Source: Micrococcales bacterium (GTDB lineage: Bacteria > Actinomycetota > Actinomycetes > Actinomycetales > Microbacteriaceae). Taken from it: a DNA stretch of 64,000 nucleotides. A program made the translations under genes and the position numbers. Of the stretch, positions 53,413 through 61,569 are shown one piece after another. The notes beneath the pieces were generated by a model. The model ran no database searches and was not told where the DNA came from. It worked only from the letters and a program-made list of their open reading frames with translations. The stretch covers positions 62,001 through 126,000 of the forward strand of contig JAFKIY010000002.1 of NCBI GenBank assembly GCA_017306245.1. The letters run 5' to 3'. Numbering within the stretch: the stretch's first letter is position 1; the number at the start of each line of letters is the position of its first letter.

Positions 53413-54231
53413 ATGAAACACACTCGATTGCCGCTGATTGCGGCGCAACTAGGTGTCGCCGCGTTGATCGCCTCGATCGGGATCGCCGCCCCCGCCTACG
53501 CCGACTCTGAGACGTCGCAACTCGTGGCGAATCCTACGACCTACATCGATCACAGTGGCGTGGTCCACTACCAGTTTGATCCGGTGGAGTTGCCGGGTGC
53601 GATCGTTCGGGTCGACGCAGGCACAAGCACGGATGGATCGTGCCAGTTCACTGGTACGGGTTCAGGATCAGCGAAGGACGCGCCGACCATCGAGGTAGGT
53701 TCGGAACTCACCTTCGATCCGGCAACCTGCACACGCCAGATCGCGGTCGGCAAGTATGAGCTGAGCAATGCCCCGGCTTCTGTGTTGGCAACGCTCAACA
53801 TCCCGAAGGGGATGATCACCGACAGCGTAATCGACACCGCGGCATCCGCCCAAGCTGCCCTATCGAACTGGTACGGAATGATGAACGCACGAGTTCAAGA
53901 TCCGATCGGCATCCACGTCTCGGAGACCGAGGCGGAGCACACCTGGAACAGCGGTGGAGTCGTCTCTCATCACAACAGATGGGGCTGGTACTCGCCAACA
54001 GGTTGGAGTCGCACTTCGTCATCGACCCTGAACACGTCAATAGCCACGAACACCCGCGGCACGTTCCAGAACATTATCTTCTGCAACCCATTCGCCGCGA
54101 CCTACACCAATCACAGTCGCACCGAGTTCCGAGGCTACACCTCGGGTCTGTGGGACTGGGGTTACACAATGAGCAAGTCCGGGGACTGTGCCGAGTTGCT
54201 CAGCTACCACTACTCGGTAATCGCACCATGA
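53413..54231 (+). CDS. Secreted protein with four cysteines, unknown function
   Basis: A 272-residue exported protein. Signal peptide KHTRLPLIAAQLGVAALIAS with cleavage after AYA, giving a mature start DSETSQ much like that of the protein at 49949 (DSGQIS). Four cysteines (GSCQF, ATCTR, IFCNP, GDCAEL) could form two disulfides. The C-terminal half is rich in Trp, Ser, Asn and His (HNRWGWYSPTGWSRTSSS). GGAGGT precedes ATG 53413. It overlaps the next gene by four bases. No family recognised. Confidence 0.78.
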   Translation: MKHTRLPLIAAQLGVAALIASIGIAAPAYADSETSQLVANPTTYIDHSGVVHYQFDPVELPGAIVRVDAGTSTDGSCQFTGTGSGSAKDAPTIEVGSELTFDPATCTRQIAVGKYELSNAPASVLATLNIPKGMITDSVIDTAASAQAALSNWYGMMNARVQDPIGIHVSETEAEHTWNSGGVVSHHNRWGWYSPTGWSRTSSSTLNTSIATNTRGTFQNIIFCNPFAATYTNHSRTEFRGYTSGLWDWGYTMSKSGDCAELLSYHYSVIAP

Positions 54232-54860
54232 GTGCGACGGGAATCGGCGCCGCACGGCGAAGCGGTCGGCGTATTTTGTCAGCAATCGTAGGTCTCGCCG
54301 CTCTTGCCCTCGGAATATTCGCTTTCGGACCATCACCGTCTCAAGCGGCCACGCCACTCACGACGAAGGCGACTTTGATTGTCACAGGGTTCGATGCGAG
54401 TGTTGCAGAGGCGAACGGATACAGGGTCGTAACTTCTTCCGACGGCACCGCAACCGTCGTGCCCTCTACGAACAAACCCAACGACTTGTCAAACGGCGTG
54501 CCGATTCCGGCAGGACTAACACGGGCAAAGTCTGGTGGCAGTGTACAACCGAACAACACTGGGTACGGCGAATGTGGCACGTCCTGGCTCTACTTCACGA
54601 GCTCGACCCAGTACCGCACCGGGTTTTCGATCAACGGGTCCTACGGCAACGCGGTTTGGCGAACTTGGCAGGTCAGCAAAACCTCAACTGCCGGAAGTGC
54701 CGGAGACGGATTCAACTCGATCATGAACGCGTCTAGTTGGCAGGAATATCGAGCCTTCGGGCTCGGTGGCACCAATCGCCGCGCGCAGGTTTCTGACGGT
54801 TGGGTGCTCACTGCGTTCGGATTTACTTGCTCAACTATCAAACCCTGGGACACTTGGTGA
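54228..54860 (+). CDS. Secreted protein with two cysteines, unknown function
   Basis: A 210-residue exported protein: twin-arginine-free signal with a hydrophobic core LSAIVGLAALALGIFAFG and a site after SQA. The middle part TGFDASVAEANGYRVVTSSD followed by TVVPSTN resembles small secreted actinobacterial proteins of unknown role. Two cysteines (YGECGT, FTCSTI). It ends in an aromatic KPWDTW. The ATG overlaps the previous stop, so the two exported proteins are made together. Confidence 0.75.
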   Translation: MSATGIGAARRSGRRILSAIVGLAALALGIFAFGPSPSQAATPLTTKATLIVTGFDASVAEANGYRVVTSSDGTATVVPSTNKPNDLSNGVPIPAGLTRAKSGGSVQPNNTGYGECGTSWLYFTSSTQYRTGFSINGSYGNAVWRTWQVSKTSTAGSAGDGFNSIMNASSWQEYRAFGLGGTNRRAQVSDGWVLTAFGFTCSTIKPWDTW

Positions 54861-54886
54861 CTCGTAGGTAGGCGACGAAGGCGTGG

Positions 54887-54920
54887 TCGATCAGACGCCA
54901 TTGGTGGCTTCTGATCGACT
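54887..54920. terminator. Hairpin between secreted-protein genes and small membrane-protein gene
   Basis: GTCGATCAGA (54887-54896) pairs with TCTGATCGAC (54911-54920), with an inner GCCA/TGGC stem and TTGG loop. No T-run follows. It may reduce transcription into the 55017 gene. Confidence 0.5.
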
Positions 54921-55016
54921 GCACCAGTTCGCGGCGACGTTCAGCTTCCACGTTCAACTGGCTAGTAAGAAACCAGATGCGTGCGCACCGTATGAGCCTC
55001 AAACATCGGAGGATCA

Positions 55017-55262
55017 GTGCAGAAAACACTACTCATCATTGCAACGTGGGCAGTCACCGTGGCCATCTCTGTGCTTGGGGTCAATGCCGGGGCAACGATC
55101 TGGTTCTATATGGAGCCAGCGATGGGGTCAATAGATGAGCCAGCCAGCTATTCTGTTGCTGTTTACTCTGGGTTGGTGGCACTAGCTCTGAGCATCGTCG
55201 TGAGTATTGGAATATCCATTCACCTGCTGCGGTGTAAAAAGGTAGTCGTCGCGCACCAGTGA
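55017..55262 (+). CDS. Small two-helix membrane protein downstream of the secreted-protein pair
   Basis: An 81-residue protein with two hydrophobic segments (LLIIATWAVTVAISVLG and VAVYSGLVALALSIVVSIGI) joined by a short acidic loop, and a basic C-terminus. GTG 55017 has GGAGGA upstream. No family recognised. Its position after two exported proteins parallels the short hydrophobic frame after the secreted gene at 49949, so an immunity or anchoring role is a possible inference. Confidence 0.65.
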   Translation: MQKTLLIIATWAVTVAISVLGVNAGATIWFYMEPAMGSIDEPASYSVAVYSGLVALALSIVVSIGISIHLLRCKKVVVAHQ

Positions 55263-55581
55263 TCTTGCGTTCACCGTCCGGCGGTGCGCTCAAAATGTGG
55301 CTTATGTCTCTACTGACAGGCGACGACTCCTCCCGCACGGGTTCGCGCTTGTTCTCGGTGCACCGTCCGCGACCGTGAACGTACCGCGCTACACCCGAGT
55401 GTTGACGATCACCGGACGCCACTTCAAGACCTTGCGGAAGCACTGCCAAGACCATATGTCGCCGAAATGCGGTGCCCGCAGGGGAACCACTTACGGGACG
55501 CTCATGTTTCAGGAAGCGGATCGACTTATGGCAAGGCGCGGCACTAAGTGCGGTCATCTGATGATGTTTGTCCGTTTCGGT
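55263..55581. other. Non-coding or eroded stretch
   Basis: About 320 bases without a believable gene. ORFs on both strands (55297-55614 plus; 55081-55557 minus) have odd composition and no ribosome site or domain. Possibly a decayed gene. Confidence 0.5.
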
Positions 55582-56565
55582 TCACCCGGGGCTGTGCGTC
55601 GAGGATGTAACTGAGGCGACCTTCTGGATACGGACTCGAAGCCCGAGCAGCCGCAGCGAAATGAGGCAACCTGCCAATGTCATCCCGATCAACACGGCTA
55701 TCCCGAAAACATCCTCAAACGCCCTTCTTCCCATAGTGCTCAACGCCACCGCTGCAAAAGGCAAGCCCAAGATTAGGACACTCGCCGCCCACGCCCGCTG
55801 GCCAAATAACCGCAGCAATATTGAGGCCGCGACGACGACCACCGGCGACCAGGCGAGTACCGGCAAGGAGAGTACCGTCCAATTCTCCATCCATGCCGGG
55901 TTCTGAAATAGACGATCGTTCGTCAGCTGCGGCAGGAGTAGCACAATTAATGGCGGCACGAACCAACAAAGCAACCACCGAACCCCCTTCCGACCGGCCG
56001 CTGGGTTTCCGGCCACCACGAGCACAGCAAGCATTATCAGCAGACCGTAGAACGTCCATGTGGGCCGCAAGAACATGCCGCTTGCGTCTGCGAACACTCG
56101 TGTACCGATCGCCAATGGGATTGTCAACGCGATGATCCACCGGCCGGCCACAGTGAAGCCGGCTAAGGACACCAGCAGGGCCGCGAGCCACGCGAAGTAC
56201 AGGAGGATGGCGGGAGAAGCGAAGGGACCGAACGACACCACGTCGACACCAAACATCGATTCCGCGCGGAGTGGGTTCGACTCCAATTGCATGATTGCGG
56301 TGAGCGAGATGGCAGATCCGAGCGCAAGAGCTGCCGTTGACGTTCGATCGCGTACCGCCGGTGAGACCATCGCAGGAAGCATTCGCATCCTGGTGGACAG
56401 GCCATGGGCGGCAAGATTCACCATTTCAGAGATCCGGGGTCGGGTGCGGTGTTCGGCGTCCGCAACATCCATCAGTGTCCCCACCACGACTTCCTCGTTC
56501 GTAGCCCGCCACCATGCCGGATACCACAGTAGGGCCCGTCGGTACTGCCGCGTAAGTGTGCTCAC
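55582..56565 (-). CDS. Multi-helix membrane protein, PadR partner
   Basis: A 327-residue protein. The N-terminus reads YRRALLWYPAWWRATNEEVV-GTLMDVA, an amphipathic WYPxxWR motif typical of membrane proteins encoded beside PadR regulators. About eight hydrophobic helices follow. The start overlaps the PadR stop by four bases. Function unknown; perhaps a membrane sensor or transporter-like protein whose level the PadR protein controls. Confidence 0.75.
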   Translation of the reverse strand: MSTLTRQYRRALLWYPAWWRATNEEVVVGTLMDVADAEHRTRPRISEMVNLAAHGLSTRMRMLPAMVSPAVRDRTSTAALALGSAISLTAIMQLESNPLRAESMFGVDVVSFGPFASPAILLYFAWLAALLVSLAGFTVAGRWIIALTIPLAIGTRVFADASGMFLRPTWTFYGLLIMLAVLVVAGNPAAGRKGVRWLLCWFVPPLIVLLLPQLTNDRLFQNPAWMENWTVLSLPVLAWSPVVVVAASILLRLFGQRAWAASVLILGLPFAAVALSTMGRRAFEDVFGIAVLIGMTLAGCLISLRLLGLRVRIQKVASVTSSTHSPG

Positions 56566-56897
56566 AGTGCGAACCCCTCACGGTATCGACCTAATAACGC
56601 GGTAGCCCTCGCCGCGCGATCCGTGAGACGCGCCGATTCAGTTTCAAGAGCAGCGGCACCTTGGCTGGTGATCGTGAAATATCGGCGATGCCGCCCGGCG
56701 ACCACCTCCGTCCCGGACTCCTCCACCCAGCCCTGACGGGCGAGCCGCTCAAGCGAACCGTACAGCGTGCCCACTTGCAACGTCAGTCTCCCTTCGGACA
56801 GTGTGCCCACCTCGGATATCAGGGCATATCCGTGCTTTCGGCCACCCAGTAACGCCGTCAGGACGAAGAATGTGGGCTCGCGCATCTCGTTACTCAT
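56562..56897 (-). CDS. PadR-family transcriptional regulator (second copy)
   Basis: A 111-residue winged-helix regulator: EPTFFVLTALLGGRKHGYAL, LQVGTLYGSLERLARQGWVE and GRHRRYFTITSQGAAALETE are the PadR core. It differs clearly in sequence from the PadR at 52832. First gene of a two-gene operon with the membrane protein at 55582. Confidence 0.88.
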   Translation of the reverse strand: MSNEMREPTFFVLTALLGGRKHGYALISEVGTLSEGRLTLQVGTLYGSLERLARQGWVEESGTEVVAGRHRRYFTITSQGAAALETESARLTDRAARATALLGRYREGFAL

Positions 56898-57080
56898 GAC
56901 GTGAGGATACTACGGCAACTGAAGTATGTGGCATGCTCTACCGCGTGTCGTGGCAACCCCAGACCGGCATCCGATGGCAAGCCCACGTGGGCACCACTGG
57001 CCAGGATACGAAGTCACGGCAGCACTTCGCGCAGCATCAGGATGGCAGGCTCGAGTTCGTTGGCCTATGTCGGCTGAGCG

Positions 57081-57677
57081 TCACTTCTCCGCGGTGGGGC
57101 GGGTCTGGCCATCCCCGCTAATCGTCAATGCAACGGCAGCTTGACCGGCCCTAGTGACGGTAAGTGAGAAGCAGCGCGTTGGGTCTTGGACCAGCAGACC
57201 ACCATAGAAACTGGTGGGCGCCTCCGCGCAACCATGGGCAACAACCTTTGAACTGGTCCATCCTCTCCTAGCGGCAACTGATTCGTCGGCACCAGTCCAA
57301 GCGTCCGCGCTGGTCCAGACCAAATACTGCCTACCGTCGTCCGGCACCTCAAGGGTGACCACCTGCGAGCCTGCGGAGAGAAATAGAGGTGCCTTTCGGA
57401 AACTCCATTCCTTCGTAGGCGCCCAGATACCGACGTCCATGGCTTTGGGAAGAGTCGAGATCGTGTCTCGAAGTGCACTACCCACTCCCTCCGTCAGGAG
57501 AAGCGACGGCACTATGGAGCCGGAATTTGCGAATCCATCCGCGCACTGTAGCTGAACACTCGAGGCGATGGTCGGCGTGGCGGAGGGTTCGGGCTTGCTC
57601 ACTTGTGCCGTGCATGCGGTCACCGAAATGAGAATTCCGATCACAAAAACCGGTACCGACGCCCGCCAGAGCTTCAT
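57081..57677 (-). CDS. Lipoprotein of unknown function
   Basis: About 198 residues. Lipobox ISVTAC after a hydrophobic signal, with the cysteine near position 22, then a Ser/Thr/Pro linker and a mature domain of unknown fold with three further cysteines (QCADG, HGCAE, RCFSL). ATG 57677 is chosen; a TTG at 57689 is in frame. It stands alone between the PadR operon and the toxin-antitoxin pair. Confidence 0.7.
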   Translation of the reverse strand: MKLWRASVPVFVIGILISVTACTAQVSKPEPSATPTIASSVQLQCADGFANSGSIVPSLLLTEGVGSALRDTISTLPKAMDVGIWAPTKEWSFRKAPLFLSAGSQVVTLEVPDDGRQYLVWTSADAWTGADESVAARRGWTSSKVVAHGCAEAPTSFYGGLLVQDPTRCFSLTVTRAGQAAVALTISGDGQTRPTAEK

Positions 57678-57932
57678 CTTTGAAGTCAATCATGATCTAA
57701 TGCAGGCCGACAATGATCCGACAGCAATTTCATCCTTACATCGGAGGTTCACCTGACGCCATTTCGCATGGTCGTGAGAGCAGGCTCGACTCGAGGCCAC
57801 TTTCGACCAAGAAGGGTGCACGCAAGCGGGACGATGAGCGGGCGGCTTGTTAGTCGACTTGCTGTCGTCGGATTTGGGGCCGAGTACCGCTTTGAGGGGT
57901 GCCCGCACGGGAACGTCCATCGCGACAGATTG

Positions 57933-57949
57933 GTATAACCGGGTTATAC
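57933..57949. promoter_or_regulatory. Palindromic operator over the mazEF promoter
   Basis: GTATAACCGGGTTATAC is a perfect 17-base palindrome. The right arm overlaps TATACT (57945-57950), a -10 hexamer placed six bases before the antitoxin ATG; GCGACA lies 17 bases upstream of it as a possible -35. The layout is typical of toxin-antitoxin autoregulation with leaderless transcription. Confidence 0.65.
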
Positions 57950-57956
57950 TGGTTGC

Positions 57957-58205
57957 ATGAAGACCGCAATTTCTCTTCCCAATGACACTTTTGAGCGCGC
58001 CTCACGCCGCGCGATGGATTTAGGTCTGAGCCGCTCTGAGTTTTTCGCCCGTGCCGCGAACCGCTATCTGGAGGAACTGGACGCCGCGTCGGTGACCGAG
58101 CAGATCAATGCCGCTCTGAAGCAGATCGGCGGGATCGACGATTCGCTGGAAGTTGCGGTCGAATCCGGGCGGCAGCTTCTTCTCGACAGTTCTGACGAAT
58201 GGTGA
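57957..58205 (+). CDS. Antitoxin, ribbon-helix-helix MazE-like
   Basis: An 82-residue protein. KTAISLPNDTFERASRRAMD and GLSRSEFFARAANRYLEEL form the ribbon-helix-helix DNA-binding domain; the C-terminal tail from about 50 is the flexible segment that would bind the toxin. It overlaps the toxin gene by seven bases and should repress its own promoter from the palindrome just upstream. Confidence 0.88.
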   Translation: MKTAISLPNDTFERASRRAMDLGLSRSEFFARAANRYLEELDAASVTEQINAALKQIGGIDDSLEVAVESGRQLLLDSSDEW

Positions 58206-58543
58206 TTGAGCACGGTGGTATCTACTGGGCAGAATTGGGTCCAGCGGTCGACAGTCGTCCGGCAAAGCGACGACCGGTATTAGTGATCCAGTCGAATTCG
58301 TATAACGAGAGTCATCTTGCGACCGTGCTCGTTGCCGTGATCACAACCAACACCGCCCTGGCAACAATGCCAGGCAATGTTTTTCTCGCCGCGACAGCGA
58401 CTGGACTTCCACACGATTCCGTCGCTAACGTGACTGCGATCGTGACGCTCAACAAGGCAGACCTTGCCGATTATGTCGGGCAGGTGCCGGATGTTCTGCT
58501 CGAGGATGTCCATCGCGGTCTAAGACGAGTCCTAGAGTTGTGA
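58199..58543 (+). CDS. mazF: MazF/PemK-family endoribonuclease toxin
   Basis: A 114-residue toxin. The family signatures are visible: GGIYWAELGPAVDSRPAKRRPVLV at the N-terminus (with the catalytic Arg in RRPVLV), TVLVAVITTNTAL, and LPHDSVANVTAIVTLNKADL with the Asp/Ser and Thr positions. It cuts mRNA at short sequence motifs when the antitoxin is degraded. Length is normal and the active-site residues are kept, so the system may be functional. Confidence 0.9.
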   Translation: MVIEHGGIYWAELGPAVDSRPAKRRPVLVIQSNSYNESHLATVLVAVITTNTALATMPGNVFLAATATGLPHDSVANVTAIVTLNKADLADYVGQVPDVLLEDVHRGLRRVLEL

Positions 58544-58614
58544 GCACCACGACTCACCAACACAACTGCCTGCAGGCGGAACGTTCACCGAACAGTGAAA
58601 ACCCCGGCCATCCT

Positions 58615-59172
58615 CTAGTGCTCCAAACCTGTCTCGAACTTAATTCGGAGCTTCGAGCGGATCCGAGCGTGCCGACTTCTTACCGTGGCGGGTCTCAGTC
58701 CTAGAAGTGAAGCGGCTTCGACGAGGCTGAATCCATCCCAATAGTGAAGACGGACAATTTCCTGATCGATTGCGTCTAGTTGTTGGATAGCGGAGCGTAC
58801 GACGTCCAGCATCTCGTCATCTGCGTGGTCCGGTTGCGGGGTGTTGAGTTCTTCCGCCAGCCGTTGACGAAGTGCGGTCCGTCGCCTGTTCCCGCGGCGC
58901 TGCCCTGCGAGCACTTTCCTGGCGATGCCATACATCCACATCCTCGACTGAGTTTCGTCTTCCGGAATTGATCGTTCGCGACGCCATACGATCAGCAGGG
59001 TCTCTCCGAGCAGATCCGCCGCATCCTCGTGGTTGCTCGTGCGACGCAGAAAATAATTCAGTAGCTTTCCCGATTCTCGTTCGACAAGGTCGCTCACCTC
59101 GGCGCTCCGATCACGAACCTGAAGGCGATCCCCAGCTCGACGCAACATGAAGGCAGGGTTGCCGATGCTCAA
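58615..59172 (-). CDS. ECF-type sigma-70 family sigma factor
   Basis: About 185 residues. Region 2: LVERESGKLLNYFLRRTSNH and EDAADLLGETLLIVWRRE; region 4: IQQLDAIDQEIVRLHYWDGF followed by SLVEAASLLGLRPATVRSR. TTG 59172 is chosen because it overlaps the upstream stop (TTGA) and AGGGGA lies just ahead of it; ATG 59190 is also in frame. The upstream gene encodes a one-helix membrane protein that may be its anti-sigma factor. Confidence 0.82.
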   Translation of the reverse strand: MSIGNPAFMLRRAGDRLQVRDRSAEVSDLVERESGKLLNYFLRRTSNHEDAADLLGETLLIVWRRERSIPEDETQSRMWMYGIARKVLAGQRRGNRRRTALRQRLAEELNTPQPDHADDEMLDVVRSAIQQLDAIDQEIVRLHYWDGFSLVEAASLLGLRPATVRSRHARIRSKLRIKFETGLEH

Positions 59173-59765
59173 TGAAGTTCCCCTGTGCATTGGTCGGTGA
59201 CCCCATACCCGGTGCCTGTTGGCGTAATTCCTTCGGGGATGAGATCGAAGATGTTCTCGTCCACGGCATGCTGCCACGCGACTAGTTGAACGTCATCCGA
59301 CGTGGCACCCCCAGGCCACCCCACCGTGGCTGCTTCCCACCATGCTCGGTCGCCCTCGTGGGCCAGAGCCGCGTCGTAGATGCGTTGTCCCACTCCGGTC
59401 CAGTCCTGAGCTCGGAGGTATTCAACCTCAGGCGTGGTTAATTCGACGTAGTTGATTTCCATGTTGAACAGGTCGATCGAGCAGGACACGGCGGTACCGG
59501 TGTCGGTTGTGTAGTTCACAGGAATACTGAAATCAGGAACCATGCGCGGCTCCGTCCCTGCGGTCGTAGCGAATGCGATTGCAGGAACCGCCAAAAGCGG
59601 AGCAACAAGCCACCACAGGCGCCGGCCTGGGCTACGGGGACTGGACTTCACGGCCGCACGGGACTCCTCGGCCACCGCACGAATCATGGCCTGGACTCGG
59701 AGGCTCTCCGCGCCCGTCGGCGGCGCACTTCGCGCAATCAGCTCATCAATAGTCGGCTTCATCAT
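59169..59765 (-). CDS. One-helix membrane protein, possible anti-sigma partner
   Basis: About 198 residues. A cytoplasmic N-terminal domain of about 55 residues, one hydrophobic segment (RLWWLVAPLLAVPAIAFATT) and a C-terminal extracellular domain with two cysteines (VSCSIDL, DQCTGEL). Anti-sigma factors have this topology, but the N-terminal ZAS-type HxxxCxxC motif is absent. It is encoded just upstream of the sigma gene and coupled to it. ATG 59765 has AAGGAT upstream. Confidence 0.6.
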   Translation of the reverse strand: MMKPTIDELIARSAPPTGAESLRVQAMIRAVAEESRAAVKSSPRSPGRRLWWLVAPLLAVPAIAFATTAGTEPRMVPDFSIPVNYTTDTGTAVSCSIDLFNMEINYVELTTPEVEYLRAQDWTGVGQRIYDAALAHEGDRAWWEAATVGWPGGATSDDVQLVAWQHAVDENIFDLIPEGITPTGTGYGVTDQCTGELH

Positions 59766-59981
59766 GAGATCATCCTTCGCACTCAGGTGGGCATTCAACT
59801 AGTACGTGGCCGGCATCGTCAAAAACGTTGCAACGACATGGACATTCCACCCAGGGGGCGGGTATCGACCTACTTCTGACTGCTTTGGACCGGCCGCAAG
59901 CGGAACGTAAGCCGGGTCGTGGTAGTGATGCGTGGCGGACCATCCCACCAGCCTCACTCACCCAGTTCGCTGCCGTCGAAC
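59766..59981. other. Flank of the IS256-type element
   Basis: About 216 bases left of the insertion sequence. A short frame (59828-60043) runs into the element and would continue on the other side if the element and one target copy were removed, giving a stop near 61530. No domain is recognisable, so an interrupted gene is possible but unproven. Confidence 0.4.
59973..59981. repeat. Target-site duplication, left copy
   Basis: CCGTCGAAC directly before the left end of the insertion sequence; the identical 9 bases follow its right end at 61408-61416. Confidence 0.85.
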
Positions 59982-61407
59982 GGTCGCGTCCCGTGGAGTG
60001 GTGTAAATCTCGGCTGGTGAGCGTCGCGTCGTCGACGTGGTGAGCCATCGTGCGATGGTCAGTGAGTACCGATCAAAGTCACTCACAGAAAGACACAATC
60101 ACATGATGGCTCTAGACCAGTCTGCCCTGCTCGACCTGCTTGGCGAGTTGAAACTCACCGATGTCTCCGACCGAATCCGGGTCGCGACCGAGAAGCTCTA
60201 TCAGGAGCTGATCGATGCCGAAGCGACTGCGTTCATCGGCGCCGGACCGTTCGAGCGGTCGAGCGAACGCACCACTCAGCGAAACGGTTCACGCCTAAGA
60301 ACATTGACCACAACTGCCGGGGATCTAGATTTGAAAATCCCGAAGCTGCGTACAGGATCTTTCTTCCCTGCCCTGCTGGAGCGGCGCCGCCGGGTCGACC
60401 AGGCCCTCTTCGCGGTGGTGATGGAGGCGTATTTGCATGGCGTCTCGACCCGGAAGGTCGACGATCTGGTCAAGGCCCTCGGCGCCGAGACCGGGATCTC
60501 CAAATCCGAGGTGTCGCGCATCTGCGCGGGTCTGGACGAGGAGATCGCGGTGTTCCGCGACCGCGACCTGGCCTCGCTCGACTACCCGTATGTGTTCCTC
60601 GATGCGACCTATTGCAAAGCCAGGGTCAACCATCGAATCGTCTCCCAGGCGATCGTCGTCGCCGTTGGGATCGCCGCCGACGGACGCCGTGAAGTTCTCG
60701 GCTTCGATGTTGGTGACAGCGAGAACGAGGGCTTCTGGACAGCATTCCTCAGGTCGATGAAGACCCGTGGTCTGGGCGGAGTGCAGTTGGTCATGTCCGA
60801 CGCTCACAGCGGGCTGAAGAAAGCGATCGCCACCGTGTTCCAGGGCGCATCCTGGCAGCGATGCCGGGTCCATTTCATGCGCAACGTCCTCTCGGTCGTG
60901 CCGAAGGGCTCCCAGGACATGGTCGCCTCGATCATTCGCACGATCTTCGCCCAACCCGACGCCGAGCACGTGTCGACCCAATTCGCCGAGGTCACCAGCA
61001 TGCTTGGGCGCTCTCACCCGAAGGTCGCCGCCATGCTCGATAATGCCCGCGACGACCTCCTGGCCTTTACCGGATTCCCCCAACGGCACTGGCGACAGAT
61101 CTGGTCCACGAACCCGCTGGAGCGGGTCAACAAGGAAATCAAACGCCGCACCGACGTCGTGGGTGTCTTCCCCAACCCGGCCACACTGTTGCGACTGGCC
61201 GGCGCAGTTCTGGTCGAGCAACACGACGAATGGGAAGCTGGCGACCGCCGCTACTTCTCGGAAAGCTCCATGCTCGAACTGAAGGCAATGAACGCCGCCA
61301 TCCCCGCCAGCGAGGAGGTGAATGCCATCCCAGAACTCACCGCCGCCTAAACTAAACCCAACTGACCGCACGGTGTCGAGAAACTCCACCACTCAGCGGG
61401 ACGTGAC
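59982..61407 (+). mobile_element. IS256-family insertion sequence, complete
   Basis: About 1.43 kb with one transposase gene. The ends are imperfect inverted repeats: the left reads GTCGCGTCCCGTGGAGTGGT from 59983 and the right, on the minus strand, GTCACGTCCCGCTGAGTGGT from 61407. Both are flanked by the 9-base duplication CCGTCGAAC. Intact ends, intact transposase and identical target copies point to a recent insertion. Confidence 0.9.
60103..61350 (+). CDS. IS256-family transposase
   Basis: About 415 residues. Family blocks: LYQELIDAEATAFIGAGPFE, LKIPKLRTGSFFPALLERRR and the DDE catalytic residues in YVFLDATYCK (first Asp), VQLVMSDAHSGLKKAI (second Asp) and STNPLERVNKEIKRRTDVVG (Glu). No frameshift or stop. 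ATG 60103 is chosen; the frame is open to 60037. The product would move this element and related copies. Confidence 0.95.
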   Translation: MMALDQSALLDLLGELKLTDVSDRIRVATEKLYQELIDAEATAFIGAGPFERSSERTTQRNGSRLRTLTTTAGDLDLKIPKLRTGSFFPALLERRRRVDQALFAVVMEAYLHGVSTRKVDDLVKALGAETGISKSEVSRICAGLDEEIAVFRDRDLASLDYPYVFLDATYCKARVNHRIVSQAIVVAVGIAADGRREVLGFDVGDSENEGFWTAFLRSMKTRGLGGVQLVMSDAHSGLKKAIATVFQGASWQRCRVHFMRNVLSVVPKGSQDMVASIIRTIFAQPDAEHVSTQFAEVTSMLGRSHPKVAAMLDNARDDLLAFTGFPQRHWRQIWSTNPLERVNKEIKRRTDVVGVFPNPATLLRLAGAVLVEQHDEWEAGDRRYFSESSMLELKAMNAAIPASEEVNAIPELTAA

Positions 61408-61416
61408 CCGTCGAAC
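61408..61416. repeat. Target-site duplication, right copy
   Basis: CCGTCGAAC directly after the right end of the insertion sequence, identical to 59973-59981. Confidence 0.85.
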
Positions 61417-61569
61417 AGTTCACACCAGCACGCGTCGCCGCAGTAGTGGCCGTGCCACCCACCCTAGTTTCCTCCCGAAACCCTCGCCGAACATCACGCG
61501 GATACCCTGGAGGACCACACATCCACTAAGTGTTGCAACGGCCCCTTGAACCCAAGTGCCTTCTATCCC

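Noticed and set aside
55297-55614. 105-residue ORF on the plus strand
   Set aside because: Unusual composition, no start signal, overlaps the PadR partner's 3' end; better seen as eroded or non-coding.
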